64,000 nt of DNA from NCBI RefSeq assembly GCF_002563955.1, contig NZ_PDJE01000001.1:2356001-2420000 (forward strand). The letters are read 5' to 3'. This document shows positions 39,045 through 49,559 of this stretch, one piece after another. Made by a program: the position numbers and the translations under genes. Below the pieces are notes generated by a model that was not told the DNA's origin, made no database searches, and worked only from the letters and a program-made list of their open reading frames with translations. The DNA comes from Paramicrobacterium agarici (GTDB lineage: Bacteria > Actinomycetota > Actinomycetes > Actinomycetales > Microbacteriaceae). The stretch's first letter is position 1; the number at the start of each line of letters is the position of its first letter.

Positions 39045-40862
39045 GTGAGTAGCCCGGATTCCCTGCAGCATCCCACCCCCCGCATTGGCACATCGGCGGC
39101 AGAGCACCTCTCGCCGACGTTCCCGGAGCGGGCGGCGTGGGGAACCGTCGGCAAGCTCCGCGCATGGCAGCAAGAGGCGATGGACGCCTACTTCGAGCAC
39201 GAGCCTCGCGACTTTCTCGCCGCGGCCACACCCGGGGCCGGCAAGACCACATTCGCGCTGCGTCTCGCCGCCGAGCTGCTGGCAAGCCGCACCGTCGACC
39301 GTGTCACGGTCGTCGCCCCAACCGAGCACCTCAAGAAGCAGTGGGCCGAAGCCGCGCATCGCGCTGGAATTCGCCTCGACCCCACGTTCACCAACAAGCA
39401 GGGCCGCTACGCAGGGCACTATCACGGCGTCGTCGTCACGTACGCGCAAGTCGCCGTTCGCGCTTCGCTGCACCGCGACATCACCGTCTCGGCACGAACG
39501 CTCGTGATTCTCGATGAGGTCCACCACGGCGGTGACGCGCTCAGCTGGGGCGACGCGATCAGGGAGGCCTTCGAGGGCGCGACCAGACGACTGCTATTGA
39601 CGGGAACCCCGTTCCGCTCCGACACGGCACCAATCCCGTTCGTCACGTACCTTCCCGACCGGCACGGCATCCGCACCTCGCAAACGGACTACAGCTACGG
39701 GTACGGCCGGGCCCTGACCGACGGCGTCGTGCGTCCTGTCATCTTCATGATCTACGCCGGACACATGCGCTGGCGCACGAGCACGGGCGACGAGATGGAG
39801 GCGCGGCTCGGCGAAGACAACACGAAAGACATCACGTCGCAGGCGTGGCGTACCGCTCTCGACCCGGAGGGGGAGTGGATTCCGCAGGTTCTCGCGGCAG
39901 CGGATCGTCGTCTCTCAGAAGTGCGAAATGCGATACCGGATGCTGGCGGGCTCGTGATCGCCACCGATCACTATGCCGCGCGTGCCTACGCCGCGATTCT
40001 CCACGCGATCACGGGTGAGCAGCCCACCGTGGTGCTCTCCGACGAGAAAGAGGCGAGCGATCGCATCGAACAGTTCGCATCGAGCGAATCCCGGTGGCTT
40101 GTCGCCGTTCGCATGGTGTCAGAGGGTGTCGACGTTCCCCGCCTGTCCGTCGGCGTCTACGCGACAAGCTCGTCGACGCCGCTGTTCTTTGCTCAGGCCA
40201 TCGGCCGGTTCGTGCGTTCGCGGCGTCGTGGCGAGACAGCATCCGTGTTTCTGCCGCACGTGCCTCAGCTCATGGCCCTTGCCAACGAGCTCGAACGAGA
40301 ACGCGACCATGCTCTCGACCGGCAGGACTCCGGCGCGGGCGAGGGCGACCTCTGGAATCCCGAAGACGCCATGGTGGCCGACGCCAATCGGTCAGACAAG
40401 GCGTCGGACAGCCTCATGGACGAGTTCAGCTTCGAAGCGATCTCGTCCGACGCGCAGTTCGACCGCGTCGTTTTCGACGGCAGGGAGTTCGGCAGCTACG
40501 CCCAGCCCGAGACAGAGGAAGAACTCGACTTCATCGGGCTTCCGGGCCTTCTCGAGCCGGAACAGGTGCACGAGCTTCTGACTCAGCGGCATCGCAGGCA
40601 GGCGAAGCGCATCGAGGCTCGTGAGAAGGCGGCCGCGCCCGAGCAGCAGGAGAGCAAGCCCCTGTACCGAACACTCAAAGAGCAGCGCAGCCTGCTGAAC
40701 AGCCTCGTCGGGCTCTACGCGAAGAACACGAGCCAACCGCACGGGCTCGTCCATGCAGAACTCCGTCGTGTCTGCGGCGGCCCCGCGGTGCCGCAGGCGA
40801 GCGTGACGCAGCTGCAGGCCCGCATCGAGTTTCTGCGGCGCAAGCTCGGCAGTTCCCGCTAG
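39045..40862 (+). CDS. SF2 DEAD/DEAH-type helicase
   Basis: The 605-residue product has the SF2 motifs: KLRAWQQEAMDAYF (Q-like), Walker A AATPGAGKTTFALR, DEVHH (motif II), LLLTGTPFRSDTAP (motif III), VRMVSEGVDVPRLSVGV (motif V) and QAIGRFVRSRRRGE (motif VI). The C-terminal 180 residues are family-specific and end in a helix (LQARIEFLRRKLG). It is related to XPB/UvsW-like and restriction-type helicases but no nuclease or methylase is adjacent. The GTG start lies 9 bases after TACAGT, so the leader is very short. A DNA repair role is suggested by its promoter only. Confidence 0.88.
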   Translation: MSSPDSLQHPTPRIGTSAAEHLSPTFPERAAWGTVGKLRAWQQEAMDAYFEHEPRDFLAAATPGAGKTTFALRLAAELLASRTVDRVTVVAPTEHLKKQWAEAAHRAGIRLDPTFTNKQGRYAGHYHGVVVTYAQVAVRASLHRDITVSARTLVILDEVHHGGDALSWGDAIREAFEGATRRLLLTGTPFRSDTAPIPFVTYLPDRHGIRTSQTDYSYGYGRALTDGVVRPVIFMIYAGHMRWRTSTGDEMEARLGEDNTKDITSQAWRTALDPEGEWIPQVLAAADRRLSEVRNAIPDAGGLVIATDHYAARAYAAILHAITGEQPTVVLSDEKEASDRIEQFASSESRWLVAVRMVSEGVDVPRLSVGVYATSSSTPLFFAQAIGRFVRSRRRGETASVFLPHVPQLMALANELERERDHALDRQDSGAGEGDLWNPEDAMVADANRSDKASDSLMDEFSFEAISSDAQFDRVVFDGREFGSYAQPETEEELDFIGLPGLLEPEQVHELLTQRHRRQAKRIEAREKAAAPEQQESKPLYRTLKEQRSLLNSLVGLYAKNTSQPHGLVHAELRRVCGGPAVPQASVTQLQARIEFLRRKLGSSR

Positions 40863-40977
40863 GGCAAGGCGGCACGTCCCTGTGGTCCCACGGCATCGTC
40901 AGCTCGGTACCACGGGCGGATGACGGCAGGATGATCGCCGACGTAGCCTCAGTGCTAAACGTGAAAGTGAGGCATTC

Positions 40978-42228
40978 GTGACCGCATCGACTCTCTCGCC
41001 GCCGCGAGTCCAGCCCCGCCCTCCAGGTCGACTGGGACGCCTCATCGCGGCCAGACCCCGCACTGTCGACGCGCTCGTTGTCGGCATCCTTCTCGCGGTC
41101 TGGCTTCTGGCGATCGTGCAGGATGTCGTGGCGCGGCCCGGTGTGCCCGGCGCACATGCCGACGGCACGTGGGCGCTCTGGGTCGTCATCGTTCGGTATG
41201 CAACGGCGATCATGGCGAGCGCGGCCTTGCTGCTGCGACGAAAGTATCCCGTGATCGTCTTCACCGTCGTCGCCGTTATTGGCCTCTTCACGCTTCTGTA
41301 CGGCTGGGCCGGTGGCGTCGCCCTGGCGGTCGCCACCTACTCGCTTGCCGCACATCAACCCGATCAGACCGCGAAAGCGAATCGTGTCGCGCAGCTGGCC
41401 TTCGCCGCCTTAGCGATCGTGATCCTCGTCTACGGCATCACCGTACCGATTGTAGGAGTCGGCAACGCGCTCTTCGTGATTGCCATTTACTTTGCGATCC
41501 TTGCGCTAAGCATCAGCGTTCGGGAGCGTCGCCTGTACCTCTCGGCGCTGATTGCCCACGCCGACGCCGTGGAACGTGAGCAGGATCAGCGTGCGCAGCT
41601 GGCCGTTGCAGACGAGCGCGAACACATCGCACGCGAGATGCACGACGTGATCGCCCACGGGCTGACGGTCATGGTGCGGCTGGCAGACGGCGCCGGGTCA
41701 CGGCTCGACGGCAGCACCGAATATGCGGATGTACGGCGAGCCGCCCAGCACATTGCAGACACGGGACGGCGCTCGCTCGCCGACACACGTCGGATGTTCA
41801 GCGCATTCGGCGACGATGAGGCGTCGCGAGAGCCGCAGCCGACGATCGAGCAGATTCCAACTCTTGTCGACGATTACCGTCGGGCGGGCATGCCCGTCAC
41901 TGTGACGCAGAGGGGAACGGTACCGCCTTCACCCGGCGTGCAGCTCGCTGTTTTTCGCGCGGTGCAGGAGTCATTGACGAACGTTCTCAAACACGCTAAG
42001 GCACCCTCGGCAGTCACCGTGGATCTGGACTTCACATCTGGTGCCGTCGTCACGGTGACCGACGACGGCGCGGCACATTCCGGCGACTCGGTCCACGGCT
42101 CGGGTCGTGGAATCACCGGGATGCAGCAGCGAGCCGCTATCTTCGGGGGAGAAGCCTCCGCTGGCCCGATCGATGACGGGTGGCAGGTGAGCTTCAGGAT
42201 TCCGTCTGGGGAGGGCGAAGACGCATGA
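40978..42228 (+). CDS. sensor histidine kinase, NarL/DesK type
   Basis: The 416-residue kinase has about five membrane helices in residues 35-185, arranged as two close hairpins and a single segment, with no large extracellular domain. The HisKA_3 block EREHIAREMHDVIAHGLTVM holds the phospho-acceptor His. The ATP-binding part has AVQESLTNVLKHAK (N box), VTDDGAAHSG and GSGRGITGMQQRA (G boxes). It overlaps its response regulator by 4 bases. Short sensor loops suggest it reads the membrane or an interacting protein, as DesK and LiaS do. The signal is unknown. Confidence 0.94.
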   Translation: MTASTLSPPRVQPRPPGRLGRLIAARPRTVDALVVGILLAVWLLAIVQDVVARPGVPGAHADGTWALWVVIVRYATAIMASAALLLRRKYPVIVFTVVAVIGLFTLLYGWAGGVALAVATYSLAAHQPDQTAKANRVAQLAFAALAIVILVYGITVPIVGVGNALFVIAIYFAILALSISVRERRLYLSALIAHADAVEREQDQRAQLAVADEREHIAREMHDVIAHGLTVMVRLADGAGSRLDGSTEYADVRRAAQHIADTGRRSLADTRRMFSAFGDDEASREPQPTIEQIPTLVDDYRRAGMPVTVTQRGTVPPSPGVQLAVFRAVQESLTNVLKHAKAPSAVTVDLDFTSGAVVTVTDDGAAHSGDSVHGSGRGITGMQQRAAIFGGEASAGPIDDGWQVSFRIPSGEGEDA

Positions 42229-42875
42229 CCATTCGCATTCTGCTCGTCGACGATCAGGATCTGATGCGCCTCGGCTTGGCCATGGTGCTCGGGGATGTTC
42301 CCGATTTCAGTGTCGTCGGCGAGGCTGCAGATGGGGAGTCAGGCGTTGCGCGTGCCGGGGAGCTCAACCCAGATGTCGTGCTTATGGACGTGCGGATGCC
42401 GGGCGTCGACGGAATCGAGGCGACACGTCGCATCGTCGCCGACCACCCCGAGACCCGAGTCATCGTGCTCACGACGTTCGACCTCGACGAGTACGCCTTC
42501 AGTGGGCTCAATGCCGGGGCGAGCGGGTTTCTAGTGAAGGATGCTCCGGCCGACCAGCTCATCGCCGCGGTGCGGGCTGTGCATGCCGGAGACGCTGCCG
42601 TCTCACCCCGCGTCACGAAGCGCATGCTGGAGCTGTACGGCGGTTCCCTTCCCGAACAGGGCGCGACAGCATCCGATGAACTCGCCTCACTCTCGGAGCG
42701 CGAACGCGATGTGCTCGTGCTCGTCGGGGAGGGGCTTACCAACACCGAGATCGCCGCACGTCTCTACCTCGCCGAGTCAACGGTGAAGACCCACGTGGGC
42801 CGCTTGCTCGCGAAACTCGAGCTGCGCGACCGGATCGGCGCTGTGATTCTCGCTCACCGTTCCGGGCTGGTGTGA
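42225..42875 (+). CDS. LuxR/NarL-family response regulator
   Basis: From ATG 42225 the product has 216 residues: a receiver domain with acidic pair in LLVDDQDLMRLGL, phospho-acceptor Asp in VVLMDVRMPGVDG, switch Thr in VLTTFDLDEYA and Lys in GFLVKDAP, then a LuxR helix-turn-helix (LSERERDVLVLVGEGLTNTE, ESTVKTHVGRLLAKLEL). The ATG overlaps the kinase stop (ATGA), which decides the start over an upstream in-frame ATG at 42180. Targets are unknown; autoregulation is plausible. Confidence 0.95.
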   Translation: MTIRILLVDDQDLMRLGLAMVLGDVPDFSVVGEAADGESGVARAGELNPDVVLMDVRMPGVDGIEATRRIVADHPETRVIVLTTFDLDEYAFSGLNAGASGFLVKDAPADQLIAAVRAVHAGDAAVSPRVTKRMLELYGGSLPEQGATASDELASLSERERDVLVLVGEGLTNTEIAARLYLAESTVKTHVGRLLAKLELRDRIGAVILAHRSGLV

Positions 42876-42899
42876 GGCCGACGACAGCTGCTGAAAACA

Positions 42900-42929
42900 A
42901 AAGAGCCGGATCTTTCGATCCGGCTCTTT
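42900..42929. terminator. intrinsic terminator between response regulator and tRNA-Leu
   Basis: A 13-bp perfect stem (AAAGAGCCGGATC, 42900-42912, with 42917-42929) with a TTTC loop. An A-run precedes it and TTTCTCTC follows, so it can terminate both the response regulator and the convergent tRNA. Confidence 0.85.
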
Positions 42930-42937
42930 CTCTCACG

Positions 42938-43024
42938 TGCGCGAGGGGGGACTTGAACCCCCACGCCCGATATGTGGGCACTAGCACCTCAAGCTAGCGC
43001 GTCTACCAATTCCGCCACCCGCGC
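42938..43024 (-). tRNA. tRNA-Leu (anticodon GAG)
   Basis: The minus strand folds into an 87-base class II tRNA. The acceptor stem is GCGCGGG with CTCGCGC and discriminator A, the D arm contains GGTAGACGC, and the anticodon loop is TTGAGGT (anticodon GAG, reading CUC/CUU). A long variable arm (GTGCCCACATATCGGGCGT) and the T arm GGGGGTTCAAGTCCCCC follow. The 3' CCA is not encoded. No integrase or duplicated tRNA end is seen next to it. Confidence 0.97.
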
Positions 43025-43135
43025 GAGATATGTCAGCTTCGGATCTCTCCGTCGCCGAGGTAAGACTCTAGCACGAATTTCGAGGTGGTTTTGACACGAC
43101 AGACGCGCTGGATTCGCGGGCGGTACCGTTGGAGC

Positions 43136-44470
43136 ATGAGTACGACGATCGACGGCAGCTCCGTCCCTCCCGGTGAGAGCGCCGATCTCGACGAAACCGC
43201 ACAGATCACTCGCGATCTCATTCGCATCGACACGACAAATTTCGGCAACGGCAAGGCGAAAGGCGAGACCGAAGCCGCGGAATACGTGGAGGCGTACCTC
43301 GCCGACCTCGGTCTGACGTCGAGGCTTTTCGTCTCTGAACCGCGACGCACGAGCCTCGTCACGCGCGTCGAGGGCAGGGACCCGAGCAAGCCGGCTCTCG
43401 TCGTCCACGGTCACCTCGATGTGGTTCCCGCCGATCCGCGCACCTGGAGCGTCGATCCCTTCGAGGGCGTCATCAGAGACGGGATGCTGTGGGGACGCGG
43501 AGCCGTCGATATGAAGGACATGGACGCCATGATCCTCACGAGCCTCAAAGACATCTTGGCGGTCGGACAACCGGAGAGGGACCTCATCGTCGCATTCTTC
43601 GCCGACGAAGAGAACGGCGGTGTGCTCGGCTCGCACCATCTCGTCGACAATCACCCCGAGCTGTTCGAGGGCGCGACCGAAGCAATCAGCGAGGTGGGAG
43701 GATATTCGATCGACGTCAGTGGTCGGCGGGCGTACCTGCTGCAGACGGGGGAGAAGTGCCTGGTCTGGCTCACGCTGCGCGCACGCGGAACGGCATCGCA
43801 CGGCTCGCGCGTCATGTACGACAACGCCATCACCAAACTCGCTCACGCCGTTGCCGCCGTCGGCACGCAGGAGTGGCCTGTCCGGCTGACCGACACGACC
43901 GAGCAGCTTCTTCGCGAAATCGCACGCATTCTGGACACTGACGTCACGCAGACCGCGCCCAACGATCTGCTCCTCGCCACGGGAACGGCGGCCGGGTTCT
44001 TGCAGGCCTCGTTGCGCACAACGACGAACCCGACAATGCTCGACGCGGGCTATAAGAGCAATGTGATCCCCGACACCGCCGAGGCGCGTCTCGACATCAG
44101 AGCCATGCCGGGCGAAGAGTCCGAGGTCATCGCGCAGATCCAGGACCTCGTGGGCCCGGACATCGAGGTGGAGGTCAATCATCGCGATGTCGGCCTCGAG
44201 AATCCGTTCTCCGGATCGCTCATCGACGCGGTGAAAGACTCCCTGCACCGCTTCGACCCTGGCGCTCCCGTACTGCCGTACCTCATGCCAGCGGGTACCG
44301 ACAACAAGGCGCTGTCCAAGCTCGGCATTGCCGGCTACGGTTTTGCACCGCTTCGTCTGCCGGCAGAAATGGACTTCCCAGGAATGTTCCACGGAGTCGA
44401 TGAGAGAGTTCCGCTTGACGCATTAGTCTTTGGCAGGCAGGTTCTCACGGATCTGCTCGGCAGATACTGA
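43136..44470 (+). CDS. M20-family metallopeptidase/amidohydrolase
   Basis: From ATG 43136 the product has 444 residues. Zinc and catalytic residues are in [12 protein letters not shown] (His, Asp), [13 protein letters not shown] (Asp), FFADEENGG (Glu pair) and the later dimerisation-domain His in ASHGSRVM. M20 enzymes cleave dipeptides, acyl-amino acids or related amides; the closest type by eye is the ArgE/DapE/CPG2 group. A frame extension to 43085 exists upstream, but family N-termini begin near this ATG. Substrate unknown. It precedes uppP by 34 bases. Confidence 0.9.
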   Translation: MSTTIDGSSVPPGESADLDETAQITRDLIRIDTTNFGNGKAKGETEAAEYVEAYLADLGLTSRLFVSEPRRTSLVTRVEGRDPSKPALVVHGHLDVVPADPRTWSVDPFEGVIRDGMLWGRGAVDMKDMDAMILTSLKDILAVGQPERDLIVAFFADEENGGVLGSHHLVDNHPELFEGATEAISEVGGYSIDVSGRRAYLLQTGEKCLVWLTLRARGTASHGSRVMYDNAITKLAHAVAAVGTQEWPVRLTDTTEQLLREIARILDTDVTQTAPNDLLLATGTAAGFLQASLRTTTNPTMLDAGYKSNVIPDTAEARLDIRAMPGEESEVIAQIQDLVGPDIEVEVNHRDVGLENPFSGSLIDAVKDSLHRFDPGAPVLPYLMPAGTDNKALSKLGIAGYGFAPLRLPAEMDFPGMFHGVDERVPLDALVFGRQVLTDLLGRY

Positions 44471-44504
44471 CGACAGAACCTCACTCCAGGCGGATATTCA
44501 CAAC

Positions 44505-45359
44505 GTGGACCTCATCAACGCGATCATACTTGGCATCGTCCAGGGACTCACCGAGTTTCTTCCCATTTCGTCGAGCGCTCACCTCCGCATCGTCGGCGAG
44601 TTCCTCGGCACAGGAGAGGATCCAGGCGCACAGTTCACGGCGATCACGCAGATCGGCACCGAGGCCGCCGTCATCATCTTCTTCTGGCGCGACATCGTGC
44701 GCATCGTCACGGCATGGTTCCGCGCGCTCGGCGGCAAGATCCCGCGAAACGACCCTGACGCGCGCATGGGCTGGCTCATCATCATCGGCAGCGTGCCGAT
44801 CGTTGTGCTCGGCCTGCTCTTCCAAGACGCGATCGAGACCGTACTGCGCTCTCTCTGGTTCACCGCGACGACACTCATCGTCTTCGGCATCCTTCTCGGC
44901 ATCGCCGACTGGGTCGGGGCCAAACGTCGTAAGCTTGGCGACCTCACGTACGGGCACGGCGTGATCTACGGTTTCGCGCAGGCCATGGCGCTCATCCCCG
45001 GCGTCTCACGCTCGGGCGGCACCATCACGGCGGGTCTTTTTCTGGGGTACTCGCGAGAGGCCGCAGCGCGCTACGCTTTCCTTCTCGCGATCCCGGCCGT
45101 TCTCGGAAGCGGCTTCTATCAGATGGCGAAGGGCATCGCGTCGCCGTGCGAACCGGGAATGACCGGCTGCACACCCGACATCTTCGGGCCCTTGGAAACG
45201 CTCGTGGCCACGGTTGTCGCGTTCGTCGTCGCCATCGTCGTCATCGCCTTCTTCATGAAATGGATCTCGAAACACAGCTTCCTGCCGTTCGTGATCTACC
45301 GGATTCTGTTAGGCGGTGCGCTCATGGTCATGCTCGTCACGGGTGTCATGACGCCCTGA
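44505..45359 (+). CDS. uppP: undecaprenyl-diphosphate phosphatase UppP/BacA
   Basis: Recycles the lipid carrier of cell-wall synthesis by removing phosphate from undecaprenyl diphosphate; overproduction gives bacitracin resistance. The 284-residue membrane protein has the two active-site motifs [14 protein letters not shown] (Glu/Ser) and [14 protein letters not shown] (Arg/Ser), and about eight membrane segments. GTG 44505 puts [19 protein letters not shown] at the N-terminus as in the family; longer starts overlap the M20 gene. mshC follows 21 bases later with its own -10 box. Confidence 0.96.
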   Translation: MDLINAIILGIVQGLTEFLPISSSAHLRIVGEFLGTGEDPGAQFTAITQIGTEAAVIIFFWRDIVRIVTAWFRALGGKIPRNDPDARMGWLIIIGSVPIVVLGLLFQDAIETVLRSLWFTATTLIVFGILLGIADWVGAKRRKLGDLTYGHGVIYGFAQAMALIPGVSRSGGTITAGLFLGYSREAAARYAFLLAIPAVLGSGFYQMAKGIASPCEPGMTGCTPDIFGPLETLVATVVAFVVAIVVIAFFMKWISKHSFLPFVIYRILLGGALMVMLVTGVMTP

Positions 45360-45368
45360 TCGGCGCAG

Positions 45369-45374
45369 TAGGCT
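45369..45374 (+). promoter_or_regulatory. -10 element of probable leaderless mshC promoter
   Basis: TAGGCT ends 6 bases before ATG 45381. The short gap leaves room only for a transcript that begins at the start codon. Confidence 0.5.
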
Positions 45375-45380
45375 GGGGTC

Positions 45381-46628
45381 ATGCAGTCGTGGCCGCGCCC
45401 TGAGATCCCAGTCGTCCCCGGCGAATCAACGCCACCCTGCCTCTACGACACGGCGACAGCGTCGCTCGTCGAAGCCAAGACCGGTGGCTCCGCGCGGCTT
45501 TATGTCTGCGGCATCACGCCATACGACGCGACGCACATCGGACACGCCGCGACCTATGTCGCATACGACACGCTCCAGCGCGTCTGGCGCGATGCCGGGC
45601 TCACCGTGCACTATGCCCAGAACGTCACGGACATCGACGATCCTCTTCTCGACCGCGCTCGTGAGACGAATGTCTCGTGGCGCGATCTTGCCGACGAGCA
45701 GGTTGATCTGTTCCGCGCCGACATGGAGAGCCTCGGAGTCATCCCGCCCGACGACTTCGTGGCGGTCACCGAGGTCATCGCACCGATCGGCGAGGCGGTC
45801 GAGCGGATGCTGAAGGATGGAACAGCGTACCGGGTGCCGACGCCGGAGTCAGACGCGGGCGACGACGTGTACTTCGACATCGCCGCCACCGAGTCACGCG
45901 GCGTGTGGACGCTCGGCAGCGAGAGTGGGTACGACCGCGAAACGATGCTCGCGCTCTCGGCCGAGCGCGGGGGAGACCCCGACAGACCGGGCAAGAGGGA
46001 CCCCATCGACCCGCTGCTCTGGCGCGCGGCACGCGCCGGAGAGCCGCATTGGCCGTCACCGCTCGGCGACGGAAGACCCGGCTGGCACATCGAATGCTCC
46101 GTCATCGCTCTGCGCGAGCTTGGCACTGATTTCACGGTGCAGGGGGGCGGCAGCGACCTCATCTTTCCTCACCACGAACTGAGCGCTGCCCACGCGGCAG
46201 CGCTCTCGGGCGAACCTCTCGCACGCGTCTTCAGCCACACCGGCATGGTCGCGTATCAGGGCGAGAAGATGTCGAAGTCGCTCGGCAATCTGGTTCTCGT
46301 CTCTGCCCTCCGCTCACAGGGCATTGACCCGCGGTACATCCGATTGGCGATTCTCGACCACCACTACCGCAGCGACTGGGAGTGGACGGACGGCTTGCTC
46401 TCCGAAGCCGAGCAGCGCGTCGCGGCGTGGAGCCGAGCATTCTCGTCCAGCGCGCCGTCCGGAGCCGACGCAACCTCTGTGCTTCGCGACGTTCGCGTGG
46501 CACTTCGACGCGACCTCGACACGCCAGCCGCGCTTGCAGTGCTCGACGACGCAGCCCGGACCGGCGTCGACGACGCTGCGGCACTCAGAGCCGCGGTGCT
46601 CGCGCTCGTGGGCGTCGCTCTCGCCTGA
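45381..46628 (+). CDS. mshC: mycothiol ligase MshC (Cys:GlcN-Ins ligase)
   Basis: Joins cysteine to 1D-myo-inositol 2-amino-2-deoxy-glucopyranoside, a key step of mycothiol synthesis, the actinobacterial low-molecular-weight thiol. The 415-residue protein is related to cysteinyl-tRNA synthetase: it starts MQSWPRPEIP like MshC, has YVCGITPYDATHIGHAATYV (Zn ligand Cys and HIGH), CSVIALRELG and FPHHELSAAHA zinc residues, and GEKMSKSLGNLVLV (KMSKS). It lacks the anticodon-binding region of CysS. The N-terminal sequence and length decide MshC over CysS. It is convergent with the PAC2 gene across 7 bases. Confidence 0.96.
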   Translation: MQSWPRPEIPVVPGESTPPCLYDTATASLVEAKTGGSARLYVCGITPYDATHIGHAATYVAYDTLQRVWRDAGLTVHYAQNVTDIDDPLLDRARETNVSWRDLADEQVDLFRADMESLGVIPPDDFVAVTEVIAPIGEAVERMLKDGTAYRVPTPESDAGDDVYFDIAATESRGVWTLGSESGYDRETMLALSAERGGDPDRPGKRDPIDPLLWRAARAGEPHWPSPLGDGRPGWHIECSVIALRELGTDFTVQGGGSDLIFPHHELSAAHAAALSGEPLARVFSHTGMVAYQGEKMSKSLGNLVLVSALRSQGIDPRYIRLAILDHHYRSDWEWTDGLLSEAEQRVAAWSRAFSSSAPSGADATSVLRDVRVALRRDLDTPAALAVLDDAARTGVDDAAALRAAVLALVGVALA

Positions 46629-46635
46629 GGCCGCG

Positions 46636-47727
46636 TCAGTCCTTCTCCGGGTCGTTCTCGTCGTCGGTGTCCGGGGAGGCCTGCTCACCAGCATCCGACG
46701 GTGAATCGCCCTGACTCTTCTCAGGTTTGTCAGTCCTGTCGCTATCAGACTGCCGGGCCCCGGGGCGCGCATCGTCGCCGGCAACTGTCCCTGGCCCCTT
46801 CTTGGAATCATCGCTGCCGGCCACGGGGCCGCGGCGCCCGTCAGACGTGCGCAGATAGCGCTCGAACTCACGCGCGATCGCCTCGCCGCTGGCCTCGGGG
46901 GCCTCGACGGTGTCACGCGCAGCCTCGAGCTGCTTGATGTACGCGGCCATCTCCTCGTCGTCGGAGGCGAGTGAGTTGATCGTCTGCTCCCACTCTTCCG
47001 CCTGCTCCATCAGATCGCCGCGCGGAATCACCACGTCGACGAGCTCTTCAAGCTTGTCGATGAGCGCGAGCATCGCCTTCGGCGAGGGAGAGTGCTGAAC
47101 GTAGTGGGGGACTGAGGCCCAGATCGACAGTGTGGGAATGTCGAGAATCTCTGCGGCGTCCGAGAGAGCGCTGAGAACACCGACGGGTCCCTCGTAGCTG
47201 CTGCGCTCAACGTCGAGAGCCTGGCGCACCTCTGCACTCTCGCTGCTCGTGAAGACGCTGATCGGGCGCGTGTGGGGAACGTCCGCGAGCATGGAGCCCA
47301 GGCAGATGATCGCCGAGATGTCGTGCGTGAGAGCCGCGTCGAGAAGCTCAGCGCAAAACGCCTTCCAGCTTCGCGATGGCTCCGTCCCCACGAGCAGGTA
47401 GATGTTGTCATTATTCGATGCGCTGATGCGCATTTCGGCGTCGTCAGCCAGCCCGCTCAGCGGCTCGGCGGGGTTCGTCGGTCCGTAGAGGGTGGCGCTC
47501 GGCCACGTGAGACGTTTGCGTCCCTCGGCATCCGCTGAGATGACGGGACGGTTGAATTGAAAGTCGAAGTACAGCTCGGGGTCGACATCGAACAGAGGCT
47601 CGAGCTCGAGTTGGTCTTTCAGCATCCGAACCGCACCCGTCGCGGCATCACCCGCGTCGTTCCAGCCCTCGAATGCCACGACAAGCAGCCGCCCGCCCAA
47701 GATGTCCCGTCCGTCAGTCACACGCAT
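46636..47727 (-). CDS. PAC2 family protein
   Basis: The 363-residue product has a PAC2 domain (residues about 1-270) with LLVVAFEGWNDAGDAATGAV at the start and LVGTEPSRSWKAF and SIWASVPHYVQ further on. PAC2 proteins are proteasome-assembly-chaperone-like, and in actinobacteria this gene lies near the proteasome locus. The last 90 residues are low-complexity and acidic (Asp, Glu, Ser, Gly), probably disordered. The function in bacteria is not established. The gene is divergent from the HAD gene and convergent with mshC. Confidence 0.9.
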   Translation of the reverse strand: MRVTDGRDILGGRLLVVAFEGWNDAGDAATGAVRMLKDQLELEPLFDVDPELYFDFQFNRPVISADAEGRKRLTWPSATLYGPTNPAEPLSGLADDAEMRISASNNDNIYLLVGTEPSRSWKAFCAELLDAALTHDISAIICLGSMLADVPHTRPISVFTSSESAEVRQALDVERSSYEGPVGVLSALSDAAEILDIPTLSIWASVPHYVQHSPSPKAMLALIDKLEELVDVVIPRGDLMEQAEEWEQTINSLASDDEEMAAYIKQLEAARDTVEAPEASGEAIAREFERYLRTSDGRRGPVAGSDDSKKGPGTVAGDDARPGARQSDSDRTDKPEKSQGDSPSDAGEQASPDTDDENDPEKD

Positions 47728-47808
47728 CCATGTCTTTCGCCGTTGCCGCCTTCCATCCGGCGGTCATCCCAGAATAGGCGCTCACGCGAGCCGGTAGCAT
47801 GGTGACAC

Positions 47809-49517
<1,709 letters not shown>

Positions 49518-49559
49518 ACTTTGACAAGAACCACGTCCGTGACATCGAAACGAGGTACC

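Noticed and set aside
38937..39527. N-terminal extension of the SGNH hydrolase
   Set aside because: It runs antisense into the helicase and lacks any domain; a good ribosome-binding site supports GTG 38936.
39045..40862. SF2 helicase as part of a phage-defence or restriction system
   Set aside because: Neighbours are an SGNH hydrolase and a two-component system; no methylase, nuclease or other defence gene is adjacent.
42938..43024. tRNA-Leu as attachment site of an integrated element
   Set aside because: No integrase, no repeated tRNA end and only housekeeping genes on either side.
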